From Heterodera schachtii (lineage: Eukaryota; Nematoda; Chromadorea; Rhabditida; Heteroderidae), in NCBI GenBank assembly GCA_023374025.1, contig SIJG01000051.1, positions 292,329-356,328 on the forward strand: DNA of 64,000 nucleotides. The letters run 5' to 3'. Numbering within the stretch: position 1 is the first letter of the stretch; each line of letters begins with the position of its first letter. Of the stretch, positions 21,730 to 34,400 are shown piece after piece. The notes under the pieces were generated by a model. It searched no databases and had not been told where the DNA came from. It saw only the letters and a program-made list of their open reading frames with translations. Made by a program: the position numbers and the translations under genes.

Positions 21730-24360
21730 ATTTCTCTTCTATTATTTTTTCCTCACTGTTCAGCTTATATGAATTAAATCAAGTTTTTGAATTGTTTTAA
21801 TTGTTTATTATTTTATAATTTTATATTCTTTTCTAAATTCCTTGACATCTCGTAAGAAATTTTTCCAGTCAATGATGGTTTGTTTGCTCAGCGAATTTGC
21901 TGTCCATCCAAATTCTAAGTAATTTTGTTTTATTTTTTTGCCATCTAATAAAATAAATATTTATAAATAAATCATTTAGATTTTTTGTTTTATTCTAATT
22001 TCCATCTTCCATTTTTATCCAATTTTTGTGCATGATTTGACATATAATTTACTTTTTGTTCGTAATATTTTTTACGATTTTTGTTATTTTAGTTCAAATA
22101 TAATTTTCTTTAAGATTTATTTTTGGCTTATTTTATTTATAAATTAAGTTTTTGCAACAGTTGCTGGTTGGTTAATTTAATTATAACATGATGCTTGTTC
22201 AAAATATGTAATTTTTTAAATTTGAATATTCATATATTTTAGCAATATAAAATAGATAGAATATAATTTATAGAATCTCAAATATGTAAAATTGTATAAA
22301 ACATTTTAAAAATAATGCACTCTACTTATTTTTCTATTTTTAAAATATTTTTTATTATTTTACAAATAAATAAATGCTATATTTGCTTCAGTTAAAATTT
22401 GTTCGATATTTTTTAATTTATCCTTACGTATTTGTTTTTTAAATCTTTATCATGGCATTTACCGCGACATAATTATATGTTTAACCAATTATTTTACTTT
22501 GTCTTATTGCTTATGCGAATTTATTTTCGTATTTAAATTTTCAAATCGCTAATGCAATTTTGTTAACTATTTTTTATGAAATACTGTTTTAATTTATCAA
22601 TTGTCGTGGATTTATAAAATTGTTTTATCCTTGAAAAATAAAACCTATTTAATTTTGCCTACTGCAAATTTTGATATAAAATTTTTTTTGATGCCCTTCT
22701 ATTTTTAAATTTATTATCATGGGTAATTATTAAATTTATTAAACTTTCATCGGCAGATCAGCTTCAGTATATAATCAGAAATTTTTTATATATCTTTATC
22801 ACAATTTATTGTCATTTATAAAATTATTAATAAATGGTTATTTTTTTAGCAATTTTAATCACTTACAATTAGACTTGTGCGATTGTTTTATTATTCTTTA
22901 AAAAACCTTTTTTATTTTTTGAAATTCTTTCCTTGGGTCAAATTAAAATATAAGCACCGATTCTAATGTTTTGTAACATTTTCTTATTTTGTTATATCTT
23001 TTTATCTATAAACATCGGAAAATTTGATTTAAACAGGAAGTCTGTGTCAATAATCATTAAGGAATAATTATAAATATTATTATTGTGTTAAATTCTCTTT
23101 AATTCTATGATTGAAAATAATTATAAATAAAATAAAAAATTATGTTGTTACTTATCAGAAAGCACCTTTTCGGGAATCAAAATATTCTGGAATGGGAATT
23201 GACCCCGTGACTTTAGACGGAGACCCCAAAAACACGAGAAATTTCTCGACTCCGGAATATAAACCGGATTTTTTCAAAGATTTTTCTTTTCCTCAAAAAT
23301 CCAAAAAATTTTTTTAATATGTTTCATTGTTATTTAATATTATTTTAAATATCTTTATTTTTAATAATGAATACTTTTGGGCGTGGATAATTTTTCTTTT
23401 TTGTGTTGAATTATTACTTTATTTTAGATTAAATAAGTTCATAATTTATTTGGGATATTTTTTATAATAATTCTAATTCAATATTATTTTATTTTATTAG
23501 AAATATGTATGCGTTTTATTTTATTTCATTTTGACTTAAACATATTCCATTTAACAAATTATATTACTGATTAAAATTTTTTATTTAATTGAGAAAATTG
23601 TATTTGTTCAATTATTTTTTTGTTGTAAATTCAAATTTCCCGTGATCGCCCATGTCCATGATACATTTCAGATTCTCCATATTTATTTTTAGGCATTTAT
23701 TTGATCATAAAAAATAGTTATTGTTAGATTGACATTTAATTAAATTAATATTGAAAATTCCATGATTTATATAATAAATTATTTATCAACAATAAAACAA
23801 TTATTTACTCATTCTTTCCGCGATGTTTTTAATATGGTTCGAAAGAAAATATAAATAAGCAATTTTAATTAGTAAGCAATTAATAAACTTTTAAAGAATA
23901 TAATTTTTTTGTTACATTATTTCTCTTTTTGTTATTTATTTAGGTTTTTATTTTGGTAAATATTTTAAACTTTTATCCTTTAATTTACAACAATTAAAAA
24001 TGTTGAAGTGCTTTAATACTTCACATGTAATTATTTTATTAATTTAATTCTTTTTAAATTTTATGTCGTTTGCTATACTTATGTAGCAAGTGGTTTTACT
24101 TTCATTTTTAACAGCTTCAAATTGCTTTTTAATTTCAAAATAATAATTATTAATAATCTTTTTATAATTTTGTAAAAATTTGGGAGGTCCTTTTTTAAAA
24201 TAATTTTAATTTAACAATGATGGGATTTGAGACCTAAAATTTCGTGAATATTGAATTATTTTTTGTGCACTATTTTTAAAGTTTTTCTGTGAGTGGATGG
24301 TTCGGCGTCGGAGATTAAGAATTTAAGTGTAATTAGTTAGCCAAAATTTTTTTCCAAATT
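21730..24360. repeat. Segmental duplication, copy 2
   Basis: Second copy of the segment at 15.94-17.30 kb, interrupted by unique DNA at about 22.44-23.75 kb. The last shared block is CAAAATTTTTTTCCAAATT near 24345-24360. Confidence 0.8.
21808..21914 (-). pseudogene. Merlin/ISXO2-like transposase fragment, copy 2
   Basis: After an acceptor (TTACTTAG) the minus strand reads GWTANSLSKQTIIDWKNFLR, then DVKEFRKEYKII, then stop. It is the better-preserved copy: LSKQTIIDWKNFLRDV fits the helix that precedes the IGGPG/VEIDE block in ISXO2-type transposases. The matching VEIDE exons in this window are on the plus strand at 43.5-48.8 kb, so they are not the same copy. Confidence 0.5.
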
Positions 24361-24379
24361 AAGGAAAAAAGGTGGGGAT

Positions 24380-25040
24380 CGGGGTTTGTCGAGGTCGGAA
24401 AATAATTAATTATCGAGATAAATATTAAATTTATTTTTATATGTTTTATAATGTATTTTGAATAGAACCTGCTGAAAAATAACTAAATATATGAAAATAA
24501 TACTATAAGTTGTTAAAAAAAAGAACGCAAAAGAAACAACACATATATAACCTAAACAATTAAAAATTCAAAACAAATAATACATCTAATTTAAACGCCA
24601 TTTCATACTGTTTTTGAATAAAATTTGTGATTTTATTTTCAATGATAAATAAAAAGCAAAACCCTTTTTGAATTTAAAGCATAAAAAGTAAAAATTGCTA
24701 GCAAAAAAATTTAATATTAATATAAATAAAACCGAAAGAAAGGTAATAAAATGAATATGTTTATTTGAATTTATTAATTTATTTTTTTATAAAAAATTTT
24801 TTATTTAATTATTTTATAATAATTTATTTTGGCAATCAAGATTACTTTCTTTGCAATTCATTTTTTCCTCTTTTTTTTTTTGTTTATTTCCTGGAAATTT
24901 AATGTTTTATTTCGAGTAATTTCCTGAATTATTTAAAATTTTTTTCATTGTATTGCAATTCTATAAAATCTCATTTTATATTCTTTATCATCATAAGGCT
25001 TAAGGATTTGCATGTTTCTATTGCCATTTAGATTTATAGT
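24380..25040. other. AT-rich stretch, no gene seen
   Basis: Only a short GC patch, GGGGATCGGGGTTTGTCGAGG (about 24375-24397), stands out. No repeat partner found. Confidence 0.4.
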
Positions 25041-25045
25041 AAATC

Positions 25046-25228
25046 TCAAATTTCCTTAATCATCAATTCTTCAACAATCACTTTTATTTTAGTAAGCTGC
25101 TCATCAAATTGAGTAACATTTAAACGACATGTCTCCAAGTTGAAAAGCCGAGATGTCCCGTTTTGAGATGTAGTTTAATGGCTTAATTTGGCCGCAATAA
25201 TTTGCATTGTATTTTTTGTTATATAAAT
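25046..25228 (-). pseudogene. Exon-like island with an in-frame stop
   Basis: One minus-strand frame reads MQIIAAKLSH, a TAA, then TTSQNGTSRLFNLETCRLNV and TQFDEQLTKIKVIVEELMIK before a final TGA. Codon balance continues on both sides of the internal stop, which suggests a decayed exon or a sequencing error. No splice acceptor lies between the stop and the second half. Family not recognised. Confidence 0.4.
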
Positions 25229-25881
25229 AATTAGAATATTGATATTATATGCTTCTATTTTATATAAATTTAATTAAAGGGTTTTTTTGACATTTTTCTG
25301 GTTTTTTTGCTGTTAATAATGAATGCAGCTCTCGGTTTAAATTTGTTCATAATTTTTTAATACTCAATTCTTTGTAATTGCTACTTTAATAAATTTTTTA
25401 CATAAAATTCTGTTACATATTTTCGGGTTTATGGTTTAGTCCTCCCATTTAATTAATTAACCATATCAACGTTTCATTGCTTTATCAGTTTGAAATTTTA
25501 ATTTTTGTATAACAATTTATTAAGAAAATATTTTTATCTGATCAAAATAGTTAGACCTCTTGCCTCGTTGTTCTTGTGCATATTTAAAAATTGTGTTTTT
25601 TTTTAAATATTATTAATTTAGAATTGAATTTTTTTAAAATTATTTTTCATTTATTTATAACTCAACGCAATGTTTAAATTAAAAAATAACTAATAATTTT
25701 TATGAACTTTTTTTTTGTATCATTTTCTTACAAATAAAATTTTTTCGTTTTGTTTAAAATTTGAAGATTATTCAGCAAAAAATTAGTTTATATTAAGTAT
25801 CCATTTTCAATTATTTATTGACCTCTTTTATTAGGGTTTTTATGGGATATTATTTGGTATGGCATATGTTTAGCTAATTAG

Positions 25882-26070
25882 TAGGGCTTAGATTTTTAGG
25901 GCGAAAAAGTCTAAAATAAGGCCGTAAACAAGGGCGAAAAAATGGGAAAATATTTACAGTTACAAAAAGATACATTTTAACATTTTCGGGGATAAAGACA
26001 TACGATTATCGGCCATAAGCGATTATTAGGGGTTTATATCGAATAATACCAAGAATATTTAATTAGGTTT
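25882..26070. other. Possible remnant of a word-type element
   Basis: TAGGGCTTAG, followed by repeated AGGGCGAAAAA and AGGCCGTAAA words, resembles the left end of the hAT-type elements. No inverted right end or 8-bp duplication was found. Confidence 0.3.
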
Positions 26071-26269
26071 ATTTACAAAAAGTTATGGACAGTTTTTTGT
26101 TGAAAATTTTCATTTGATGGTTTTTTATATAACGCCCTTTTTGATGGTTTTTATATAACGACATAGCACCCTTCTTAGGTCGTTCCACATCTCTTGCATA
26201 TGCGAAAGTATTAATTTTTTTAATGTTTTTAGACATGATTTTAAAGTGCATAAATCTTTTCATGGGCAG

Positions 26270-27600
26270 TCTAAATTTCTTGTTCTGTTAAATTACTTTT
26301 CCATATGTTTTGTTTTTTAAGATTTTTACATATTTTTATAAGCTTAAATAATAAGACCTTTTTTCATAATAAATGCTAGTAAAATTGAGTTATTTGTTTT
26401 ATAAGCTAAAAAATTAAAGCTATAAATTTTTATAGGTTTTTTTTTTGTTAACTATTATTATTTTCATAAAAGCTAGATCGTTCAGTTAATTTACAATAAT
26501 TTAAATGTTTTTGTATTAAGTTGTTAAATTTTAAATTTAGATTTTTTTAAGGCTTATCTTTATTGCAATGATAGAAATTTTGTATTAATTATTAATTTTT
26601 AATATAAATTATTGATACAACGAGCGAGCTTTTTGCCGCATTCCTTGCATCGAACGCGGTGTTAGTACATTTCAAATAGATCAATCACCAGATTTGTGGC
26701 TAAAGACCACACAAAAACAAATACAACAATAAATTATTATTATTTTTCTTTTATTTTGCTTTCTCTCTTTATTAAGGATATTATTTCATATAGCAATTTA
26801 TATAGATTATCGATTTATATTTTTTCATTATGAATTTATAATTTAATTTTTATATAAATTTAAATCAATTCTCTTTCTTCAATACAAATGAATATTTATG
26901 TAACTCTTGAAAAAACTTATACAAAAAAATCTTGAACTTATTTATATAATGGTTAAAGAAAGTCTCAAGAAAATCATGTAAATAAATTATCTACTACATT
27001 TTGACACGGGTTATTTAAATAAATTTAATTAAATGTTTCATGTCACCAATTCATGAATTATAAGTAAATAATTTTTATAAATTAATCAAAATTGTTTCAT
27101 TTTATTTTAAGTATTCCAATTACCTCAATTGGCTGTTTTAAAAATATTTCTTTTTTCGTTTCAAGCTTTATTATATTTCTGATAATGCAATCAAATATTT
27201 GTTCAATGATATTTATTAATATAGTTTGGAAATTTCTCTCATAATTTCGAAAATTTTTATTATGATTTTATAATTTTTTATTTAGCAAATATTATTAAAT
27301 TACCATTATATCAACTTTCGTTTTATTTTTTTAGATGTTGAAACAATTTTTTAAAATTTACTTGAAATTAATTTTATAATTAAATTAATATCAAATTTTT
27401 AATATTTATTTTTCTAATATTGAAGTATATCAATTACATTAATGACTAGTTTTATTTTTTTTATTTATTATATTATATAAAATAATATATATAATTTATA
27501 GATAGCATTTTTATATAAAGTATTAGGCTATGTAATTACTTTAAGTTTTTTTTCTCAGTTATAACATTTTAATACAATAACATTTACAAATGCGGCCCCT
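26270..27600. other. AT-rich stretch with one zinc-finger-like island
   Basis: Mostly plain AT sequence. At about 26620-26700 the minus strand can read VRCKECGKKLARC, a Cys-pair pattern, preceded by a stop; too short to call a gene. Confidence 0.35.
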
Positions 27601-27617
27601 TTTTTCGACATTATCAA

Positions 27618-28290
27618 TAGGGATGGGAATTTAAGTCAAATGACTTTTTTTTTGCTGACTCTAAATGACCTTAAAATGACTTCAAAAATGTTCTACACTT
27701 TGTTTGAAGCTTCTAACATACACTTTTTTGTGACTTTTTTTTGACTTTTTTACACTTTTTGGGATTTTTATGACTTTTTTGCGTTTTTGTGACTTTTTTC
27801 ATGACTTTTTACAATTTTTAAGGCAAAATTTGACTTTTTGTGATGAAAATTCCGAAAAATAAGTCAATCTTCGAGACGGAACTGAAATTTCTTATACCAT
27901 AAGCACTCAAATGACGGGACTCAAAAATAAAAAATAAAATAAAAATCTGGCGGTGTAACACTTTTGAATATTTTTTTTCCGTTAAAATTAGTCGTTTTTA
28001 AATGACTTTTTTCGAAGAATGTTTAAAACGGCTTTTGGGTTTAATTACATTTGGCTAATTTTCAGGACTTTTTTGGATTTATTTGGTGCTTTTTTGGCAT
28101 TTTTCTGTGACTTTTTGGTTATTTTCATGACTTTTTTTTTGCATTTTTATATGACTTATTGGTTATTTTTTCAAGACTTTTTTGAATTTTTTGTGACTTT
28201 TTATGACTTTTTCGTGACTTTTTGGCGATTTTTCATGACTTTTTAAGTCGACTTTTTTGAGATTTTTCGTGACTTAAATTCCCATCCCTA
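27618..28290. mobile_element. hAT-type non-autonomous element, 'GACTTTTT' word family
   Basis: Termini TAGGGATGGGAATTTAAGTC ... GACTTAAATTCCCATCCCTA are perfect inverted repeats of at least 20 bases. Flanking 8-mers ATTATCAA (27610-27617) and GTTATCAA (28291-28298) match at 7 of 8. GACTTTTTT/TGACTTTTT occurs more than fifteen times and also forms part of the inverted repeat. The TTTGAAGCTTCTAA motif near 27702 recurs in other elements here. The plus ORF 28019-28246 (Phe-rich) is an artefact. 673 bp. Confidence 0.9.
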
Positions 28291-28299
28291 GTTATCAAA

Positions 28300-31200
28300 C
28301 TTTCAAAGATTTAATTAAATTCAAAAAAAAATTATTTGCTTGAAAAATATTGTTGATATAAATTAATGTATTTAAAGAGTTGATATCATAATTTTAATAA
28401 TTTATAATATTCATTTTTAATCAATTTCTAATAATGAAAATTATTATTTTAGTTTTTTCGTGAACGCATTTTGAATTACTTCATTATTTTTGAGTTAATT
28501 TTTGCTTTAAATTTTAGTCATCGTTTTAATGAATTAGAATTTTATTAGGCCATCATCAAATTTGTAAATTAGAGAGATCCTTCAAAAAGATTTTTATTTA
28601 AAAAATCAGAAATTTGAGACACAATTATACATTAATTATTTTATTTTAATAAAAGGTCTAATTGTTTTAAAATAATTATATAGATAAGAAAAGTTAAATG
28701 GAATATTTGACAAAAATTACAAATAAAATTAATGTTAGAGGAAGTCATTTTGTGGAGAAATGAAATGCAAATTGACTGTTCGGAGAGCTTCCTCCCTCTC
28801 TCTCACAAATTTGATTCTCATTATAATTAACGGCGTCACTTTTGCTTTTGCATTAAAAAGAGAAGATGGAAAGAGGAAAGCGGAGTCAGGGAAAGAAAGA
28901 CAAAGAAAAGAGTGTAGGATAAGAAAGAAAGGAATCAATAATAGGTGGCCCAATTTTACTTCAAATTCATCGTCGCACCTCCGTTCATCAATCCATGAAG
29001 CAATAATATTTTTGAAAACTAATATATTAATTATATTACAATTTTCTTTTATATAATCATCAAATTTGAATATCAAAAAATTAATATAAAAAGGTATTTG
29101 TTTAAATAATTTAAAGAAATAAGAGTTTCCAAAAGAAATAATTTGGTGCGTCAATTCATATTTGGTTGTGTCTAATACCCATTCATTAGCAATGGAAAAC
29201 GAATTTACAGTTTAATTACCACAAGGCAAAAATATTTGATTTAGAAAAATCATATAAACCAAATAAATTCACCTGATTTTGCTTCATTTTTAAGGTTTAT
29301 TTGACTAACATTGTCCAATATTGAAGCGAGTTATGAATTTTCTAAAATTAGCGTAAATTTCCCGGGCTCAAAAAATGAAAAATTTTCAAAATTTAAAAAT
29401 AAATTCCAAATTTCTGAAAATATTCATGTTCGTGTTTGAATATTTTGGGGGTTGTCAATGTTTTTTGTTAAATATTATTGGAATTTTTCAAATTTTTCAT
29501 TCAAAATTCAGAAATTTTTTAACAAAATAACAAAAAATGATTTTTTTTAACGCGATTACATTTTTTGGCAACATATTCAAAAAAATTTCAAAAGGTTTTT
29601 CATTAATAATCAGTCGAAAAATAATCCCCCTGTCTCCATTTATCCCACCGTATCTAATAATCCTCCCTTTCTGAGGAGGTTGAAAAATAATTCCCCGGGG
29701 TGATAATTCGAGCATTTTAATAGAAAAATGAAAACAAAACAGTTGAAAAATCAAATTATTCAATAGATACAAAAATGAAAATATGCAATAATACATTAAG
29801 TCTTAATTTAGCAAATAACAAAATTGCAATTTAGCATCCTATTATGTGCAAATAATTAAAATATGGAACGAAAAAAATTAATTTATAAAAAAATGCACAG
29901 TAAAATATTTTATTAAACACGTATAAGGATATAAGGCAACTTAAAAAACAATTTTTAAAAACAAAAATTAAATGGTTTATATATTTGAATTTAATATAAA
30001 AATAGAAGTGTGAATAATCGCTCTAATTAAATATTTATTACAAAACAAAATGAATATAAAAAAATTGTATTCATAAATTAAACTCAAATTGATGAATTTG
30101 TCGATTCGATCGATCGCGACGAATTTTAAATCTGATGATTAATTTGTTTAAAATTTATTTTACGCCAAATTCGTAACCTTGGTTCATTTTTGGTTTCAGC
30201 ATTGTTTAATTATTAATTTTTGTCCGCCTATGTAATTTTGCCGTATTTAAACCCATGCAAATTCATCATTATTCTCGACATAAATTGGTTTGACCAAAAT
30301 TCACTAACAAATTGTGTAAAATAAACTGAAGTATTGGAAAATCCAATAAAATAAAATTAATTTAATTTAAAAAATAAAAAACTTAATTGGAGCAAACTCA
30401 AAAGTTGTTTATTGTGAAATGAGTAAAATCTATTAAGAATTAAACTGTTACCAAGAACCACAAAGCATCATTAAAATAATTAAGCAAAATTAAGAATAGA
30501 TTTAAAGTATTTAATTTTATTATTAATTATTAATTAATGCCGAGCTATTAGAGAATTAGAAATTTTGTCATTTTAGCTTATTTGGGGAAGTTTGTTCAAC
30601 AAAATATTGTTTAATGAAAATTTCACTGCTATTTAGAAAAATATACCCCTTTATAAAATTTAAAATTATTCTAAGTAGAACTAAATGTCATGGTGAAAAC
30701 CTGAAAAATTATACTCAACAAATCTTTTATTAAATTAAAAACAAAAAGTAATACTCTAATAAATAAAGCACCTTTAAACAAAATTAAAAATTTTTGCTTG
30801 TTAAATGGTATACAATTTAAAACGAAAAAATCATTTGCCAGTGTTAAATGAGCAAGAAAAATACATTTAAAAAATATACTTTTCATACTCTACATTATTT
30901 ATTTCTAAAATAATAAATTGAAAAGAAAAATTTTCAAAGCTAGTTACAACAACCTCAAATTCAAAAATATATGTAAAAAGATAAATTTGATACTTATAAA
31001 ATATAAGGATAAAATGCAAAGCACTCAAATATACCATTAAAATACCGAAGGAATTTTTAACCATAAATTTTTATAGACAAATTTGAAATATTAAAAATTA
31101 ACTTGTTGCATTTAAATTTATTCATTGAAGATTTCTAGTATAATGAAGATCGAGAATTAATTTATAATGCAGAAATTACCCACAATCAATCAAAATAAAT

Positions 31201-32400
31201 AATTCTTCTCAATATAATGAATTAATAATATCAAAAAGTTAAAGCTAACAATGATTAATTTTTTCAGTAATTTTTCGTCAACAATGAGTCAGGAAAGAGT
31301 GCGAGATGGCGTTTAAATCGCCAAAATAAAAGAGCAAAATGCATGCTTCGACATCTTCGCATAAGAAAATTCCAAATTATTAAATAAAATTTATTTATTT
31401 TATGTCATTGTTTTAAAACAGATGAATTTATATTATAATAAAAAAGCAAGCAATAAAAATTATTTTCAAAAATTCATCCAATTAAAATTAAATAAATCAT
31501 AAAATGATATATTATATTTTAATTTTGGTTATATCTTAAATAACATCCAATGCAATTGATTCAATATTTAGTTATTTTATTTTGGTAAGAAACAAATAAT
31601 TATGAAAATATAAATGAAAACTTGTAACTGCTAGGAAATGGCTGGTGTGTTCGTGAAATAAATGTAATTCAAATACCATTAAAATAATTCCATTAAAAAG
31701 AGATGATTAAGAGAAAAAATATCTCTTCAAAAGTATTATGAATTCTTTATAAATAGTCAAAAAATAAATTCGTTTAAATTAAAAATAAATTAGAAAACAC
31801 TTTTGATTTAAAACGAGAAAAAAAGATATAAACAGGAAAGCATAAAAAGTTCTTGACTTAAGATTAAGATGTCATTTAGAAAAAATGATTAACAAATATT
31901 CAAACATAATAAAAATATATTAATTAAAAATTTTAAACATACAATAAATTTCTAATATTTTAGTATTTTATTTTTAGCGATGAATAATTATTTAGATTAA
32001 GGCCTGAATTATGTTATTTCGGGAGATTTTAACTTGAAATTTTAAATGACATTTGTAAATTTATATATCTTAATAAAAATAAAAAAATATTAAAGTGCCC
32101 TAATTGCGAGAGTAAAAAATAAAAGCGTAATTTAAATAAATTTAATTATAAGTAGAAAGAAAATCCATTCTTTTCGTATAATGTACATTAAAAAATAAAA
32201 TATTAAAGGCTCCGAAATCTTGAAAAACAAATTCAGCCGAACCAAATTCGATTAAAAAATAAAACCCTTAATTTAAATAAATAAATATAAAAATAGTTTG
32301 ATAAAAATCAATTATTATCTAAATAAATTGATGCATAAAATAAGAAATTAAAAAAATTGGCAATAAAATATTTATTAAATATTTTTAAATAAAAATAAAA
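28300..32400. other. Long AT-rich region without a supported gene
   Basis: A purine/pyrimidine-skewed patch lies at 28785-28935 with overlapping frames on both strands. On the minus strand at 28943-29003 ASWIDERRCDDEFEVKLGH looks protein-like but is isolated. Around 31270-31315 TTTTTTCAG is followed by MSQERVRDGV and a stop. Neither is enough to call a gene. Confidence 0.4.
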
Positions 32401-32410
32401 TTTTAACAGT

Positions 32411-32494
32411 TTTAAGCATGGTGGCGGCGATAACTCCTATATGAACGGCGCTGATTTCAAGAGCCACATCATAAACTGTACGGTGCGCTATAAA
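32411..32494 (-). other. GC-balanced island, strand undecided
   Basis: An 80-base island (ATGGTGGCGGCGATAACTCC...) is open in several frames on both strands. Best readings are HGGGDNSYMNGADFKSHI on plus and YDVALEISAVHRSYRRHH on minus (after TTTATAG). It is likely a small exon, but strand and product are undecided. Confidence 0.3.
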
Positions 32495-33167
32495 TATAAA
32501 ATGAATTATGTCAAAAATAAAAAACAAATTAAAATCACGAAAAAATGACTATGCAAATTTAAAAAATCAATTTCCAAAGTTTGGTGACTACAATAAGCTT
32601 AAAAAAATTCATAATTACTTAAATTTAAATGTAAAAACAATGAAAAAAGCTTAGTCAATTTATCGTACATAATGAATCAAATGCCAAAATAATGAGCGAA
32701 ATCTTATAATATAATTGAGTAATTAAAAAATTAGAATTTATCAAAACGACACGTATTAATCGGCGCATAAATTTAAAAATTTTCAAATACATAAATAAAT
32801 CCTTCGGGAAATAATAAATAAAATTGAACTAAAAAGAAGGACAAATAAAATTTTCTAATAACTGAATAAAATTATGATTTAATTATATTTTTTTTTGTTT
32901 GTTCGTATTAATGTTATTGTTTTGGACCCGGGATCGTAACCAAAGCTGGGTGTATGAAAGGGTAGGAGTAAATATGACGAAAAAATTTGTACTTATGTCT
33001 GTTCCTCCGGAGAAAATTGGAAAACTTTTTTTTGCTAAAGAAATGAAGTTTTTTGGTGCTAAATCGTTATATAAAAATTTATAAAAATACATTGGATTTT
33101 TAAGAAAAAGTTAACATTTATATAATTGTCAGGACAATGCTCAATCACATGAATGCACATAAATTTT

Positions 33168-33345
33168 TAAAAATTTGTTCGCTTTATCTGCGAAAACCTT
33201 TAAACGAACAATTTAAAGAAAAAATTTGATGCAGAAAATTTTGCAAAATTTGTTCACTATATCTGGAAAAGCATTAAAGAACAATTTATAGAGAAAGCTT
33301 GGGTAGGGGCGGGTGGTCCGGCGGTGCCTATAAGCGCCGATGGAG
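33168..33345. repeat. Imperfect tandem repeat plus GC-rich hairpin module
   Basis: AAATTTGTTCGCTTTATCTG and AAATTTGTTCACTATATCTG head two roughly 60-base repeats. They are followed by the dispersed hairpin module CCGGCGGTGCCTATAAGCGC (33318-33337), seen also in three hAT-type elements. No element ends found. Confidence 0.5.
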
Positions 33346-33949
33346 AAAATTTTAAAATTTGAATGCCCTTTGCTAATAGGTTTTTGTCAAAAAATGTATT
33401 TTTACTGAATATCTCCTTTTTTCCTCTTCTTCCCCTTTTCTCTCACTTTTCCTATTTTATGGTCTTACGATATATTGAGCAAGCAACCTATTTATTACAA
33501 AAATTTTATTTTAATTCAATTCTCCCATTATGATAAACATTGCACCGCGTCCTATTAATAAATAAGCCATTTTTTTAAGAATTGTTAATTCATTTTAATT
33601 TAGACGCGGGCAAATTACGCTTTTAGAATCTGACATTTAATTTAAGCTAACATGCTCAATTTACATGAGTAACTACTTTTATGTTTGTGCTTTTTAATAG
33701 TTGAAGTACTTCTGTTGAATTAAAAGATTTGAGAGGAATAAAATTTGCTAAATATATTTAATGAAAAACCAATCGAATAATTCAATAATTCAGATTCATT
33801 ATGTATTCCAACGTTTGATTCAGGGCCTTTACTTTGTTCTGGCTTAAAATTATGCCGAAATTTATAAGAAATCGGAGTTAGCCAATTCCTAATTATAAAA
33901 TGGAGAAAAAATAATTTGGAAAATCTCGCATTTTTAGAAATTCCAAATT

Positions 33950-34400
33950 GCAAGATTTTGCGGGATTAATCTCGCGTGATCCCGTCCCGCAAAAATTTCT
34001 GAATAAAATACAATTTGGTCATTTTGAAAAAAAGCAAGTCCAATTTTAGAAAAAATAAAATAATATTTTTGTATTGTCAAAATAGTTTTGATTAAATATG
34101 AAATTAATTGGAATTGATAACTAACTTGTGGCGAATTTTTTTGATTTTTACAACGTCTTTTTTTAAGAACGCCTTTTTCAAAAAGGTTTTTTCGAATATT
34201 TCCGAATGTTTGAAGTGGTCAAGGTTAATTGTAAATGGAATCAATCAATCGAATTTGACTTTTTTATGTTGGCAGTGGGTTTTGTTCAAAATTTCGGAGG
34301 GAAATGAGCCGGCGGTGCCAATAAGCGCTGCCGGGGAAATTTTTCGAAATTTGACACGATTTCTTAGAAGATTTTGCTTGCTCTCTCTAACCTTTTAATG
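33950..34400. repeat. Unassigned repeat with CCCGC words and GC hairpin
   Basis: GCGGGATTAATCTCGCG and GATCCCGTCCCGC at about 33958-33992, and CCGGCGGTGCCAATAAGCGC at 34309-34328, suggest a degraded member of the word-type element group. The ORF at 34108-34398 spans the hairpin and is not considered coding. Confidence 0.4.

Noticed and set aside
28019..28246. 75-codon Phe-rich ORF
   Set aside because: Word array of the GACTTTTT element.
32899..33092. Overlapping plus and minus ORFs of about 60-70 codons
   Set aside because: Both strands are open over the same bases with no splice context; a GATCGTAACC B-box-like word is equally unsupported.
34108..34398. 96-codon plus ORF
   Set aside because: Spans the dispersed GC hairpin and AT-rich flanks; codons look random.
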